Counted from the first letter of the stretch, positions 8,632 through 17,655 are shown. The stretch is DNA of 64,000 nucleotides from an uncultured Acidilobus sp. JCHS (GCA_000495735.1 AYMD01000008.1:124001-188000), one strand, 5' to 3'. Notes: generated from the sequence alone by a model not told the origin. Translations and numbers: made by a program.

Positions 8632-9216
8632 TCACCTCTCTAACCTCTTAAGCCACTCCTCCAGCTTCTCTTTCTCTAGCTTAGGCCCCTTCACCTGGCT
8701 GACTTCCGTCAAGCCCTCCTCGTACTCTATAACTATGTCATTTCCGGTGATTAACTTAAATGCCTTCTTAACGACTTCCTCGCGGTCTGCGTTCCTGGCC
8801 CTTGTGGGGGCGAGCACCTTAGCCACGTAATAAACACTGCCGTCAGGAGCGTAGTAAAGGTTCAGAGACGAAAGGGAGGCCCCCAACAGGCTAGAGATCA
8901 ATGACCTTGGGTCTGAGGCGCCGCTCATCAGGTGAACTCTCTTCACGCCTAGGTGTGAGAGCTTGTTAACCAGCGCTCGATCAAGCCCTCTGCTCACGGC
9001 CTTCAGGCCGTCAAGCAGTATATAGACGTCGTCGCCGATCCTTAGGGCTTTCCTGTACGACGCTGACCTCAGCTCCTTATAGCTCTCCTCAAGGTCTAGA
9101 AGGGCCTTCATTACGTCTACCTCCCACCGCTCGTAAAGGCCAGAGCTTATCTTAGCCTGACAGCGTTCACAGAGCACACCGCTCCTGACGCAAACCTTGT
9201 CAAGAGGTATCTGCAA
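8632..9216 (-). CDS. Zinc-ribbon and NusA-like KH-domain protein (archaeal)
   Basis: The 194-residue protein starts with a cysteine motif, CVRSGVLCERC (Cys 9, 16 and 19), as in archaeal proteins annotated as NusA-like or KH-domain RNA-binding factors. A helical segment (WEVDVMKALLDLEESYKEL) follows, then a globular region. In the family this architecture accompanies roles in transcription elongation or RNA binding; the exact job is not established. It starts with ATG at 9216 and lies 76 bases downstream of pyrG on the same strand, so it may be co-transcribed. The C terminus is rich in Lys/Glu. Confidence is high for the CDS and moderate for the family. Confidence 0.75.
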   Translation of the reverse strand: MQIPLDKVCVRSGVLCERCQAKISSGLYERWEVDVMKALLDLEESYKELRSASYRKALRIGDDVYILLDGLKAVSRGLDRALVNKLSHLGVKRVHLMSGASDPRSLISSLLGASLSSLNLYYAPDGSVYYVAKVLAPTRARNADREEVVKKAFKLITGNDIVIEYEEGLTEVSQVKGPKLEKEKLEEWLKRLER

Positions 9217-9291
9217 GGTTCCTCGGACAACTTGGTCGTCTAAACCTAAATGCTTAACGTCTGTAAAAGGTGGATATAAGAAAAGTTGTGA

Positions 9292-10902
9292 TCAGAGCGC
9301 CTTGGCTGCAGCCCTGAGAAGGCCTACATATGGCGGGCTTGGGTCAAGGGGCCTGCTCTTGAACTCAGGGTGTGGCTGCGTCCCTACGAAGAACCTGTGC
9401 TCGCTCCTCGGAAGCTCTATGGCCTCCACTAGACCGTCGGGCGACCACGCGCTTATCATCAACCCTGCCTCAACAAGCCTGTCGACGTACTTGGGGTTCA
9501 CCTCATATCTGTGCCTATGCCTCTCGTATATCACCTCACGGCCGTAGAGGCTGTGAAGGATCGTCCCCTTAACGACCCTTATCTCGGAGGCGCCTAACCT
9601 CATTGTTCCGCCCAGCTCCTTGATCTCCCTCTGCCACGGGAGCAGGTCCACGACAGGGTGAGGCGTCTTAGGGTCTATCTCTGTGCTATTGGCGCCCTCA
9701 AGCCCTACTACATCCCTCGCGAACTCAACTACCGAGAGCTGGAGCCCAAAGCATATGCCCAGCGTGGGCACGTTGCTTTCCCTGAGGTACCTTATGGCCT
9801 TCACCTTGCCCTCGGCCCCCCTCTTGCCGAAACCAGGGAGTATGACAGCGCCGTCAACTGTTGACAATGTGTCTTCAACCTTCAAGTTGCCCTCCTCTAT
9901 ATCTGTTGACTCAACCCAGACGAGCTCGGGTCTATAGCCTACAACAGCGCTCGCGTGCCTGAGCGCCTCAACAATGCTTATGTAGCTGTCCTTAAGCCTT
10001 GTGTACTTACCGACCATGGCTATCCTGACGGACTTGTTAAGGTTCTTCAGCCTGTCAACGAACGCCTCCCAGGCCCCGAGGTCAGGCTCCCTGTCCTGAA
10101 GCCCAAGCTTTGAAGCCAGGAACGACGCGTAGCCTTGCGACTCCAAAAGGAGGGGCACCTCATAGACGTACTGCACGTCATGATCGCTGAAGACGGCCGC
10201 TGGGGGAAGGTTAGCGAAGAGCGCTATCTTCTGCCTGGCTTCGTCCATCAGCGGCCTAGTGGACCTGACCACGAGGGCCGTGGGCTGTATGCCTATCCTC
10301 CTCAGTTCCTGTACGCTGTGCTGTACAGGCTTGGTCTTCTGCTCGCCAGTGGTCGATAGGACTGGGGCTAAGGCCACGTGGACAAATGCGACATTATTAG
10401 AGCCCAGCTCGACATACATCTGCCTTGCAGCCTCAAGGAACGGCAGCCCCTCTATGTCCCCTACCGTCCCGCCTATCTCTACAACCATTACGTCAACTCC
10501 TGTGTCCTTGGCCAGACCTGAGATCCTCTGCTTAATCTCATCAGTCACGTGTGGTATGACCTGAACAGTCTTCCCAAGGTACTCCCCCTTCCTCTCCTTA
10601 GCTATAACGCTGTAGTAGACCTGCCCAGCGGTTATGTTATGACGTCTGTCCACGTTCTCGCCAAGAAACCTCTCATAGTGGCCCAGGTCCAGGTCTGTCT
10701 CACCGCCGTCCTCTGTTACGAACACCTCTCCGTGGGCGTATGGGTTCATGGTGCCTGCGTCAACGTTCAGATACGGGTCTATCTTGATTATACCCACTTT
10801 GTACCCCCTGGACTTGAAGAGCAGACCTGTTGACGCTGAGACTATCCCCTTGCCTATGCCAGACATCACGCCTCCTGTCACGAAGATGTACTTCGTCTCC
10901 AC
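9292..10902 (-). CDS. pyrG: CTP synthase
   Basis: A full-length CTP synthase of 536 residues. The N-terminal synthetase domain has [12 protein letters not shown] at residues 9-20 and the [16 protein letters not shown] segment. The C-terminal class I glutamine amidotransferase domain has the nucleophile Cys in LGICFGLQL (about residue 385) and a terminal His/Glu pair (THPEF-type sequence QPHPEF). It converts UTP plus glutamine to CTP, the last step of pyrimidine nucleotide synthesis. The start is GTG at 10902. A leftward TATA-like TTATAAG lies about 33 bases upstream, in a short region shared with the divergent gene at 10986. Confidence 0.97.
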   Translation of the reverse strand: METKYIFVTGGVMSGIGKGIVSASTGLLFKSRGYKVGIIKIDPYLNVDAGTMNPYAHGEVFVTEDGGETDLDLGHYERFLGENVDRRHNITAGQVYYSVIAKERKGEYLGKTVQVIPHVTDEIKQRISGLAKDTGVDVMVVEIGGTVGDIEGLPFLEAARQMYVELGSNNVAFVHVALAPVLSTTGEQKTKPVQHSVQELRRIGIQPTALVVRSTRPLMDEARQKIALFANLPPAAVFSDHDVQYVYEVPLLLESQGYASFLASKLGLQDREPDLGAWEAFVDRLKNLNKSVRIAMVGKYTRLKDSYISIVEALRHASAVVGYRPELVWVESTDIEEGNLKVEDTLSTVDGAVILPGFGKRGAEGKVKAIRYLRESNVPTLGICFGLQLSVVEFARDVVGLEGANSTEIDPKTPHPVVDLLPWQREIKELGGTMRLGASEIRVVKGTILHSLYGREVIYERHRHRYEVNPKYVDRLVEAGLMISAWSPDGLVEAIELPRSEHRFFVGTQPHPEFKSRPLDPSPPYVGLLRAAAKAL

Positions 10903-10985
10903 CGCGTGCCTTTTTTGTAACCTTGGGCCCCAGCTCTTATAACGGCTAAAGCTGGATATAGGCCCTGGTAAAAGGTGGAAACGTC

Positions 10986-11477
10986 TTGACCCCTCTTCAG
11001 CTGTACTTCTACCTGGTAGTCCTTGCAGCCCTGGTCGAGCTGGCGCTGCTGATAGCCCAGACGGTCCGCTTAACCATAGCGCAAAGGGTCCTGAGGGAGC
11101 TCTCCAAGAATGTAGACGAGGTTGCCAGAGCCAGGGCTGAAAGGATGGCCAGCGAGCTCATCAAGCAGGCAAGGGAAGATGCCGTCAAGAGGAGCAGCGC
11201 CGTCGTAACGGGCAAGGTCTATGAGCAGCTAGCGCCCTATATGCCCTGGTTCAAGTACAACCCCCGTGAGGCCAGGTTCCTCGGCTCCCCTGTGGACTTC
11301 ATAGTCTTCGACGGAATCGAGAGCGGAGGACCTGTAACGGTAAGGTTTGTAGAGGTGAAGAGCGGCGACTCTAGGCTGAGCGACAGGGAGAGGGCCATAA
11401 AGGAGGCCATAGAGAGGTGCTCGGTGACGTTTGAGGTCGTAAGGCCCGAGGGCCCAGCTGAGAAAGGCCCTAAGTAG
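10986..11477 (+). CDS. Membrane-anchored Holliday-junction-resolvase-like endonuclease
   Basis: The 163-residue protein begins with one hydrophobic segment ([20 protein letters not shown]), followed by a coiled helical stretch rich in Ala/Arg/Glu. A C-terminal nuclease-like domain follows, in which [12 protein letters not shown] and RFVEVKSG form the D...ExK core of the restriction-endonuclease-like fold. This matches the archaeal Endonuc_Holl (Holliday junction resolvase-related) family. Catalytic residues Asp (PVDFIVFD) and Glu-x-Lys (VEVKSG) are present. The start is TTG at 10986, with GGTGG upstream and a TATA-like GATATAGG about 30 bases upstream. A membrane-bound nuclease of this kind is not functionally understood. 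Confidence 0.75.
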   Translation: MTPLQLYFYLVVLAALVELALLIAQTVRLTIAQRVLRELSKNVDEVARARAERMASELIKQAREDAVKRSSAVVTGKVYEQLAPYMPWFKYNPREARFLGSPVDFIVFDGIESGGPVTVRFVEVKSGDSRLSDRERAIKEAIERCSVTFEVVRPEGPAEKGPK

Positions 11478-11524
11478 CGAAATTAATAACCGCAAGGGCC
11501 TGTTAACTCATTGAACGACAAGCC

Positions 11525-12814
11525 ATGCCGACATATTACATGGAGAACTACGGCTGCGCCTTAGCGGAGTTTGACGGTGCAGTGATGGCTGCCCTGTTAG
11601 AGTCTGAGGGCTATCAAAGGGTGACATCACCTGACGAGGCGGACTTAGTCATAATTAACACGTGCGCTGTCAGGCTTGACACAGAGGCAAAGATAGTCAA
11701 GAGGCTTAACGAGCTTAAGCCGCTGGTCAAAGGTAAGTTGATAGTTGCAGGCTGTCTAGTTAAGGCAAGGCCCTCCCTCATAGCCCGCGTTGCCCCGTCA
11801 GCAAGCCTTGTCTCGCCTCAGAACGTCACTAGGATTGCTGAAGTCGCGAGGTCACCTTCCAGGGTCACGCTCATAGAGGGGGAGAGGGATACAAACTTCA
11901 TGCCCCAGGTGCCGCTGAGGGATAGAATAGCCACGATCATGATATCCGAGGGGTGTCTTGACAACTGTTCCTTCTGCGAGACGAAGCTAGCCAGGAGGAC
12001 CTTAAGGTCATATCCCCCTAGGCTGATAGTTGAGAGGGTCGCCGACGCCGTTCAGAGGGGCGCTAAGGAGATCAGGTTAACGGCGCAGGACGCCGCCGCC
12101 TACGGCCTTGACCTACCAGCCAAGGTCAGGCTGCCCGACCTGTTGTCCATGATACTGGACAAGGTACCGGGGGACTACAGGATCAGGGTTGGCATGATGA
12201 CGCCTAACGAAGCCATGGAGATAATGGATGACCTCCTTGACGTCTATAAGGATGAGAGAGTGTTCAAGTTCTTTCACATACCTGTCCAGAGCGGCGATGA
12301 CAGGGTCCTCGAGATAATGAATAGGAGATATACCGTTGATGAGTTCGTTGAGCTTCACGCTAACGTCAAGAAGGCCTTCCCCGACTCGCTCTTCGCAACC
12401 GACATCATAGTCGGCCACCCAGGGGAGGACGAGGAGGCATTCATGAGAAGCGTTGAGCTGGTTAAGAGGTTGAGGTTTGAGAGGGTCTACCTGGCACAGT
12501 ACAGCATAAGGCCCAGGACCCTCTCGGCGTCAATGCCCCAGGTGCCTGAGCCTGTAAAGAAGGAGAGAAGCCTGCGCATTCTAAGCGTCATACAGGAGGT
12601 CGAGACGGAGATCTACAAGGCCTACATAGGTAGGGAGCTGAAGGCCTTGGTCACGTCGAGAGGGTTTAGGGACGGTTACTACGTGGCCAGAGCTGAGAAC
12701 TACTTCCCTATCTCAATACGGGAGGACCCTGATATTATGGGCAGGTGGATAAGAGCAAAGGTCACCGACGCCACTTACTTTGACCTAAGGGGTTATGTCG
12801 CTTCGCCTCTCTGA
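11525..12814 (+). CDS. tRNA-t6A methylthiotransferase (MtaB/CDKAL1-like radical SAM)
   Basis: A 429-residue MiaB-family enzyme: an N-terminal UPF0004 domain with three conserved Cys (YGC near residue 10, NTCAV near 46, AGCLV near 78), a radical SAM domain with CLDNCSFC (about 150), and a C-terminal TRAM-like region. Archaeal members convert t6A37 to ms2t6A37 in tRNAs decoding ANN codons. An FFHIPVQSGDDRVL motif typical of the family is present. It starts with ATG at 11525 behind a TATA-like AAATTAATA. Its last 53 bases overlap the 3' end of the opposing PIN-domain gene. Confidence 0.92.
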   Translation: MPTYYMENYGCALAEFDGAVMAALLESEGYQRVTSPDEADLVIINTCAVRLDTEAKIVKRLNELKPLVKGKLIVAGCLVKARPSLIARVAPSASLVSPQNVTRIAEVARSPSRVTLIEGERDTNFMPQVPLRDRIATIMISEGCLDNCSFCETKLARRTLRSYPPRLIVERVADAVQRGAKEIRLTAQDAAAYGLDLPAKVRLPDLLSMILDKVPGDYRIRVGMMTPNEAMEIMDDLLDVYKDERVFKFFHIPVQSGDDRVLEIMNRRYTVDEFVELHANVKKAFPDSLFATDIIVGHPGEDEEAFMRSVELVKRLRFERVYLAQYSIRPRTLSASMPQVPEPVKKERSLRILSVIQEVETEIYKAYIGRELKALVTSRGFRDGYYVARAENYFPISIREDPDIMGRWIRAKVTDATYFDLRGYVASPL

Positions 12815-13229
12815 CACCCCTATACCTAACTGGTATAACCTCTAGTCCCGCCCTGAGGGCTGTGACCTGAACCGCATAGTCGTCGGAGGCCACAGCGACC
12901 TTCTTCCCACAGCCCCTCACCTCCAGGGCCAGGGCTATCACCCCTAAGTCAGCCCTGCTGAGCCTGTCAAGGGTTCTGGCCGACCTGGCGACACCTATAG
13001 CCTCCTCGATAAATTCCTGCTCCGGATCGATAACAAGTAGCTTGCCCGCCTCAAGGGCCCTCTCAAGATCGGTCCTGGAGCCTTCGTCCCTTACCTCATC
13101 CACCACCAGGCCAGTGGTTACCGACAGAGGAAGCCTCAGCTGGACGCCCGCGAAGAGAGCGCCAGCGTCGAGAACAACAACTCTCTCTACGTCACCAATA
13201 GCTGAGCAGGCGCGCGAAGAGCCTCTCAT
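12762..13229 (-). CDS. Nob1-type PIN-domain ribonuclease lacking the zinc ribbon
   Basis: A PIN nuclease with the expected acidic residues: VVLDAGALF, the VVDEVRDE segment, LSRADLGVIALA and VASDDYAVQ. The spacing and the Val-Arg-Tyr ending match archaeal Nob1, which cleaves the 3' end of pre-16S rRNA. Nob1 normally continues into a four-Cys zinc ribbon; here the protein ends soon after the PIN domain (KRHNPLGQSKWRR) with no such cysteines. The ATG at 13229 overlaps nadK by 38 bases and the 3' end overlaps the convergent methylthiotransferase gene by 53. The ribbon may have been lost or be encoded elsewhere. A general PIN toxin is less likely, because no antitoxin is adjacent. Confidence 0.75.
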   Translation of the reverse strand: MRGSSRACSAIGDVERVVVLDAGALFAGVQLRLPLSVTTGLVVDEVRDEGSRTDLERALEAGKLLVIDPEQEFIEEAIGVARSARTLDRLSRADLGVIALALEVRGCGKKVAVASDDYAVQVTALRAGLEVIPVRYRGVREAKRHNPLGQSKWRR

Positions 13230-14052
13230 AATAGTTCGCCCACCAGTTGAACCTGGCAACCCTAAGGGGCCTTGGGCAGGGGCCTACAGACACCAAAGCC
13301 CCTGGCCTCAGGGAGTGCTTGACCTGGCCATCAATTACAAGGTATGCAGCGCCGCTGTCCTCCCTAAGCCTTATCGTAAGCTGCTCACTTCTTGACATAA
13401 CTACGGGCCTCAGATAAAGCTGGACTGGGTTAAGGGGGGTCAGAACTATAACGTCGAGCCTTGGGTCGATGACTGGTCCGCCCGCGTTCAGGCTATAGGC
13501 GGTCGAGCCCGTTGTAGTCGAGATCACCAAGCCGTCCCCGTCAAGGCCCATAACCCTTTCACCTCTGGTCATTACATTAAGCCTTACCATCTGGCCCTCA
13601 GCGGTAAAGACGACAATGTCGTTTAGGGCGCAAGGAGTAGCAGCCCCCTCGACTTCAGCCCTAATCCTCTGATGCTCCACGATTTCAAATTCCCCCCTTA
13701 AGAACTCGGGAACCCTCTTGCTGAGCTCCGTCTCGTCAACGTCTAACAGGAAGCCTCTCTTTCCAGCCCTCACGGCCATGAACACCACATCGTTGTCTCC
13801 TGCCTTAATTGCAGCCCTCAGGAGCGTTCCATCACCCCCTATTACGATAACCCTGTCTGGCGGATCCCTATCAAGTGAAAACGTCCGTAGGCCTCCAAGT
13901 CTTCCTGGGTAGGCTTCAGCGCTCTCCACCTCTATTAGCGGCTCCCATCCGGCCTCCTTCACGCGTTGAATGACCTCAAGCGCTATTCTCTCGGCTACGT
14001 CGCTGGAAGGCCTCACTACAAGCCCTACGCCTGATCCCAAGGCCTCGTCCAA
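13192..14052 (-). CDS. nadK: NAD kinase
   Basis: The 286-residue protein has the diagnostic GGDGTLLRA (about residues 72-80), the NDIVVF segment and STTTGSTAYSLNAGGPV, which place it in the ATP/polyphosphate NAD kinase family. It makes NADP from NAD. An HQRIRAEV stretch lies between these motifs, as usual. It starts with ATG at 14052 and ends within the PIN gene on the same strand, so the two are coupled. The AT-rich 14080-14100 region is the likely promoter area, before the RNase P RNA gene on the other strand. Confidence 0.95.
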   Translation of the reverse strand: MDEALGSGVGLVVRPSSDVAERIALEVIQRVKEAGWEPLIEVESAEAYPGRLGGLRTFSLDRDPPDRVIVIGGDGTLLRAAIKAGDNDVVFMAVRAGKRGFLLDVDETELSKRVPEFLRGEFEIVEHQRIRAEVEGAATPCALNDIVVFTAEGQMVRLNVMTRGERVMGLDGDGLVISTTTGSTAYSLNAGGPVIDPRLDVIVLTPLNPVQLYLRPVVMSRSEQLTIRLREDSGAAYLVIDGQVKHSLRPGALVSVGPCPRPLRVARFNWWANYYERLFARLLSYW

Positions 14053-14105
14053 GAGGTCAAAGGAGGCTGGTAGGCTTTATTACTTAACATGAATTAAAGC
14101 TTGCA

Positions 14106-14427
14106 GGGGGCCGAGGCTGGCGGCTCACGGGCCCGATGGGGCCTGAGGAAACACCGCCCTCTCAGCGGCAGCCGGACCCCGTAAGGGGCCTGGGTGATAC
14201 CCAGGGCAACGGCACAGAGACGACACGGCCTCCACGGTATGTCGATGAAGCCTTGAGGGGGCCCTGGCGACAGGGCCCTAGTAACGGGCTGAGCATCGTG
14301 GAGGATGCGGTGAAACGGCCGACCCCGGCGGAGCAAGGCGGGGGCCTGTGAGGAGCCGCGCGAGGCCCTCAGGCCGCGTAGTCGGATGCTGCCGAAGTAC
14401 AGAAGGCGGGTTATAGCCTCGGCCCCC
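14106..14427 (+). ncRNA. rnpB: RNase P RNA
   Basis: The region folds as archaeal RNase P RNA. The ends GGGGGCCGAGGCT (14106) and AGCCTCGGCCCCC (14427) pair as helix P1. Universally conserved blocks occur in order: GAGGAAACACC (near 14145, CR-I), ACAGAGACGACA (near 14214), GGTGAAACGGCCGACCC and GGAGCAAGG (near 14310-14338), and the terminal block with ACAGAAGGCGGGTTATAG (14399-14416, CR-V). About 322 nt is usual for archaea. It is the catalytic RNA that removes the 5' leader of pre-tRNAs. It lies 11 bases before the tRNA methyltransferase gene trm5. Confidence 0.92.
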
Positions 14428-14438
14428 AGGGAGGCCTT

Positions 14439-15455
14439 TTGAGCGAGCTAGCGAACTACGGCTGCGTTAAGGTTGAAGTAAGGCACGCGGAACAAGCCTT
14501 GGCCGCGCTCAAGGCCAAGGGCCTGATCGCCAAGGCCAAGCCTAAGAGGGAGAACGGCAAGCTTAAGATACCGGTCCTTGACTTACTAAAGGCTTCCTCA
14601 ACCTTATCAGGCCTAGGCATAGAGTCAGAGCCGTGCGAGGACCTCTTCGAGTCTTCAAGGCCCTCCGGCATACCCAAGGAAATAGGGCTTTCGAGCTTCA
14701 TCAAAATAGGCGACATAGTTATCTTCAGTAGGTCAAGCGGCATCCCCTTTGACGCCTATGTAAGGGCTGCCCAAGCCGTAACGAGAATCTACCCAAGGCT
14801 AGAGTCCGTTTTCCTCAAGGTCGGTACAGTGGGAGAGCTCAGGCTCCCTCAGCTCGTGTTGCTTTACGGCAGCGGCTCGACGCTGACCAGGGCAACAGAG
14901 AACGGCCTTCACTTTCTGGTCGATGTGGCCAAGACCTATTACAACCCAAAGCTGGCGGGCGAGAGGCTGAGAGTCTCAAAGGAGGTCTCCGAGGGGGAGC
15001 TGATACTTGACATGTTTGCAGGGGTAGCCCCGTTCTCCATAACAGCGGCCTCGGCCGCCAGGTGTGAGGCTGTAGCAGTTGACGTAAACCCCTATGCGGC
15101 TTATCTCGCTGCCAGGAACGCGGCTCTAAACGTGAGAAGGCTCAAGGGCAAGGTCACGGTTATGTGGGCAGACTCACGGACGCTACCTGACGTCCTCGAG
15201 GGTGAGTTTGACCGGATTATAATGAACAACCCAACCTCTGTGCTTGACTTCATAGGTCCTGCCTGTGCGTTGGCAGCTAAAGGGGCCAGGCTTCACGTGT
15301 ATATTCTCACCGCTGATGAGGGTGCAGCCCTTGACTTAGTGACATCGACGGCCTTGAAGTACTGCGGCTCTGTGAGGCCCATAGGTGTCCATAGGGTCCT
15401 AGAGTACAGCCCCTCCCAGAACATATACTCCGTTGAACTGCTTGTAAAGGCCTAG
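14439..15455 (+). CDS. trm5: Trm5-type tRNA (guanine37-N1)-methyltransferase
   Basis: A 338-residue class I methyltransferase with an N-terminal extension. The YYNPKLAGERLRVSKEV helix and motif I DMFAGVAPFSI (near residue 189) are typical of Trm5/Tyw2 proteins. Motif II is VAVDVNPYAAYLAARNA. Motif IV reads MNNPTS, where Trm5 usually has N-L-P; the central residue is unusual. Trm5 makes m1G37, or in some archaea acts in wyosine synthesis, so a Tyw2/Taw-like role cannot be excluded. The start is TTG at 14439, 11 bases behind rnpB. The 3' end overlaps the convergent DUF1614 gene by four bases. Confidence 0.85.
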   Translation: MSELANYGCVKVEVRHAEQALAALKAKGLIAKAKPKRENGKLKIPVLDLLKASSTLSGLGIESEPCEDLFESSRPSGIPKEIGLSSFIKIGDIVIFSRSSGIPFDAYVRAAQAVTRIYPRLESVFLKVGTVGELRLPQLVLLYGSGSTLTRATENGLHFLVDVAKTYYNPKLAGERLRVSKEVSEGELILDMFAGVAPFSITAASAARCEAVAVDVNPYAAYLAARNAALNVRRLKGKVTVMWADSRTLPDVLEGEFDRIIMNNPTSVLDFIGPACALAAKGARLHVYILTADEGAALDLVTSTALKYCGSVRPIGVHRVLEYSPSQNIYSVELLVKA

Positions 15456-16213
15456 AGAGCCAGGATGAACGCCATGACGCCACTTATGAAGACGCCATCG
15501 AAAACCCCTGCGCCCCCTACGCTCAGCATGGGCGCCCTTAGCTCGTGGAAGCTCTTTGACAGCCTTATTATGTCAGCGCCTATTAGGCTGCCCACCGAGC
15601 CCCCTATGTAAGCTGCCGTGGCCGCAGCCACGCCAAAGCCAACAGACGCCACAGCAACCAGCGCGGCCATAAGGGGTGCTACGAATGCCGGCACCACTAT
15701 TCCAACGCCTGCTACAGGCCTTGAGAGGAGATAGACCACTGCTGAAGTCAAGCCCACGTCAAGTAGCGCCGCTACGCCAAAGCGCCACGAGTAAGGCGAG
15801 TTAAGGAGTAGATAGGCAAATACGCCTGACGATATTATCGGCACCAGTGCCCCGCCCACGTTAACGGCTAGAATGGTCTTGACCTCTCTTGTCCTAATTC
15901 TCGGCACAGGGATTGGTATACCGAAGAACTCCACGTAATCAACGTCAAGCTCTGTTACAAGGGCCCCTGTGCTTACCCTAGCTATGGCTATGTTGAGGAA
16001 GCTCAGAGGGGGACTCAGGGCTATGAGAAGCGTTGCCAGCGCCCAAAGAGGCCAGGCAAGGCGGCTGCTGGAAACGCTGGCCACAAGCCCAGGAAAGCCC
16101 AGGAACAGGAACACCAGGAGAGCTCCGATTATCAGGTAGCCCCATAGGAAGGCTGGGTGAGTTGGGTAGGAGATTATTAGCCTGCCGTGTGACCTTAAGC
16201 TACCTCGGCCCAA
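15452..16213 (-). CDS. DUF1614 family membrane protein
   Basis: A 253-residue protein with about seven hydrophobic segments: for example GYLIIGALLVFLFLGFPGLV, LWALATLLIALSPP, the VNVGGALVPIISSGVFAYLL core, and VVPAFVAPLMAALVAVASVG. The final GGAGVFDGVFISG motif is the hallmark of the DUF1614 family. Its function is unknown; predicted location is the cytoplasmic membrane. The C-terminal stop overlaps trm5 by four bases in convergent orientation. No gene in this cluster hints at a role. Start: the chosen frame begins at 16213, but an internal start nearer the first hydrophobic segment is possible. Confidence 0.82.
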   Translation of the reverse strand: MGRGSLRSHGRLIISYPTHPAFLWGYLIIGALLVFLFLGFPGLVASVSSSRLAWPLWALATLLIALSPPLSFLNIAIARVSTGALVTELDVDYVEFFGIPIPVPRIRTREVKTILAVNVGGALVPIISSGVFAYLLLNSPYSWRFGVAALLDVGLTSAVVYLLSRPVAGVGIVVPAFVAPLMAALVAVASVGFGVAAATAAYIGGSVGSLIGADIIRLSKSFHELRAPMLSVGGAGVFDGVFISGVMAFILAL

Positions 16214-16265
16214 CTAAGTCCCTGGGGAAGCTATACAAGGAGGTAATATAACGTTTGTCAAGACG

Positions 16266-16805
16266 TTAAATGCTGGCTTGAACCTTGAAGAACTTGGGCA
16301 ACTTGACGCCCCTCTGCCCCTTGTACTCGCCCGAGTACGGCCTTTCTGACGGCGTCTCAAGCTTAACTAAAACGAGGTGTAGAAACCTTTCCCCAGCGTA
16401 AAGCCTGACCGGGAACTCGCTCCCTATCACCTCAATTGTCAGCTGGCCCTCAAAGCCCGCGTCAACCACCGTGCTTGGTATGTAGATACCCGTCCTTGCC
16501 CAGGTGCTCCTTAGGTTGACCAGGCCGGCCAGGTAAGGAGGCAGTTTCACGTACTCCAACGTGTGGAGCAGGTAATGCCTGTGGGGCTCTATCACAAAGC
16601 TCTCCCCCTCACGACATTCATAGAACTCCTCAGGAGTACCAGGCGCCCTGGGGTCCAGCACCTTATCGGTGTCCTTGAAGGCGCAGTAGCCATTGCCTAA
16701 CCTTAGATCAAGGCCGTTCTCCCTCACGACCTCATCATCTAAGGGCTCTACCACTAGCTCGCCGGCCTTTAGGAGAATCCTGATGTCTTTGTCGCCTAGT
16801 ATCAA
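16266..16805 (-). CDS. dcd: dCTP deaminase (possibly bifunctional dCTP deaminase/dUTPase)
   Basis: The 179-residue protein matches the trimeric Dcd fold of the dUTPase superfamily. Motifs include GLDLRLGNGYCAF (about residue 32), NLRSTWARTGI, TVVDAGFEGQLTIE and the C-terminal region around RPYSGEYKGQRG. It deaminates dCTP to dUTP on the path to dTTP. Some archaeal members also hydrolyse dUTP; the sequence alone does not decide this. TTG at 16805 is the start, with GGAG about 8 bases upstream and a TATA-like TTTAAAC near 16838. It is a monocistronic gene. Confidence 0.93.
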   Translation of the reverse strand: MILGDKDIRILLKAGELVVEPLDDEVVRENGLDLRLGNGYCAFKDTDKVLDPRAPGTPEEFYECREGESFVIEPHRHYLLHTLEYVKLPPYLAGLVNLRSTWARTGIYIPSTVVDAGFEGQLTIEVIGSEFPVRLYAGERFLHLVLVKLETPSERPYSGEYKGQRGVKLPKFFKVQASI

Positions 16806-16945
16806 GGCTCTCCGGTCGTAATTTAGCCCAGAAGTTTAAAGGGCCAAATACCCTTTACCACTATAAGTGGTGCAACCAACGCACAGCGCAAACCCGACGT
16901 CAAAAGGGTTTTAATTCCTCAGTGCCATGAGCCAGCCGATGGCCT

Positions 16946-17371
16946 ATGAAGGACCCTGCGAGATTCGTGGAGGGTTTGAACATTGTCCTGAAGGAGGCCT
17001 GGAGGAGGCCTAAGTACAGGGCCATAATGGTAGCTGTTGCTGCTCTGGCAATAATAGCGGCTATAGCGACTGGGGCGGCCGTGGCTCACGCTGTAGGTAC
17101 CTCGACCACTACAGCCACAAGCGATCAGGCGATGTCACCCTACGCGATGTCGGTACTCGGCAAGGCTATAGGGGCAGGTCTCGCCGTAGGCCTAGCTGGC
17201 ATAGGAGGGGGCTATGCGGTTGCCGTAGCAGGGGCCGCAGCCATCAGCGCCGTAGCTGAGAAGAGGGAGGTTTTTGGATCGGCCTTCCTCTTCGTGGTCC
17301 TCGGCGAGGGAATAGCCATCTACGGCCTGCTGATAGCGATAATAATAGCCTTTGTTCTGCCCACGGCCTAA
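16946..17371 (+). CDS. atpK: Archaeal A-type ATP synthase ring subunit K
   Basis: The protein has 141 residues. The C-terminal half is the proteolipid hairpin: GKAIGAGLAVGLAGIGGGYA as helix 1 and FLFVVLGEGIAIYGLLIAIIIAF as helix 2, with the ion-binding Glu in VVLGEGIAI. Before it is a hydrophilic stretch and one hydrophobic helix (about residues 28-49, AVAALAIIAAIATGAAVAHA), which could be a cleaved leader or an extra membrane segment. No other ATP synthase genes are in the window, so the ring subunit is encoded away from the rest of the operon. A TATA-like TTTTAATT lies about 35 bases upstream. Confidence 0.9.
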   Translation: MKDPARFVEGLNIVLKEAWRRPKYRAIMVAVAALAIIAAIATGAAVAHAVGTSTTTATSDQAMSPYAMSVLGKAIGAGLAVGLAGIGGGYAVAVAGAAAISAVAEKREVFGSAFLFVVLGEGIAIYGLLIAIIIAFVLPTA

Positions 17372-17655
17372 AGGGCCCTTCCTAAAACCCTTGAACTTTT
17401 TCATATTCGCCAGAGCGTCAAGGACCTTCTACCAGGCCAGGGCGTCACTTAATAGAGTCACGGTAGTCAGTGACCTGAATGGGAAGCCTTTACCATGGCT
17501 AGCCCGCTTACATTATTATAAACGCCAGCGAGAGCTGCCACCCCGTAGTCGATGCTGGCTATAAGCAAAATAATATAAATAAAAAGAGATAGTAGGATTA
17601 GCCTATGGCAGTCATCCTTTAAACCGACTCCTTCTTCTAATCTGACACAGCCAAG
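17372..17655. other. Intergenic region between atpK and proS
   Basis: No convincing gene was found in these 284 bases. There is a GC-bounded inverted repeat (GCCAGC ... GCTGGC, about 17522-17562) with a TATA-like ATTATTATAAAC immediately before it. A proS promoter box CTTTAAACC (17617-17625) lies about 31 bases before the GTG at 17656. The short frame that could be read through here has no convincing protein character. Confidence 0.5.

Noticed and set aside
17352-17564. Frame in the atpK-proS spacer
   Set aside because: It starts inside atpK, has no regular secondary-structure pattern and crosses the TATA-like and repeat elements.
17515-17565. H/ACA-like hairpin before proS
   Set aside because: Only a 6-bp outer stem with a TATA-like box right at its edge; no ACA box or internal pocket at the needed places.
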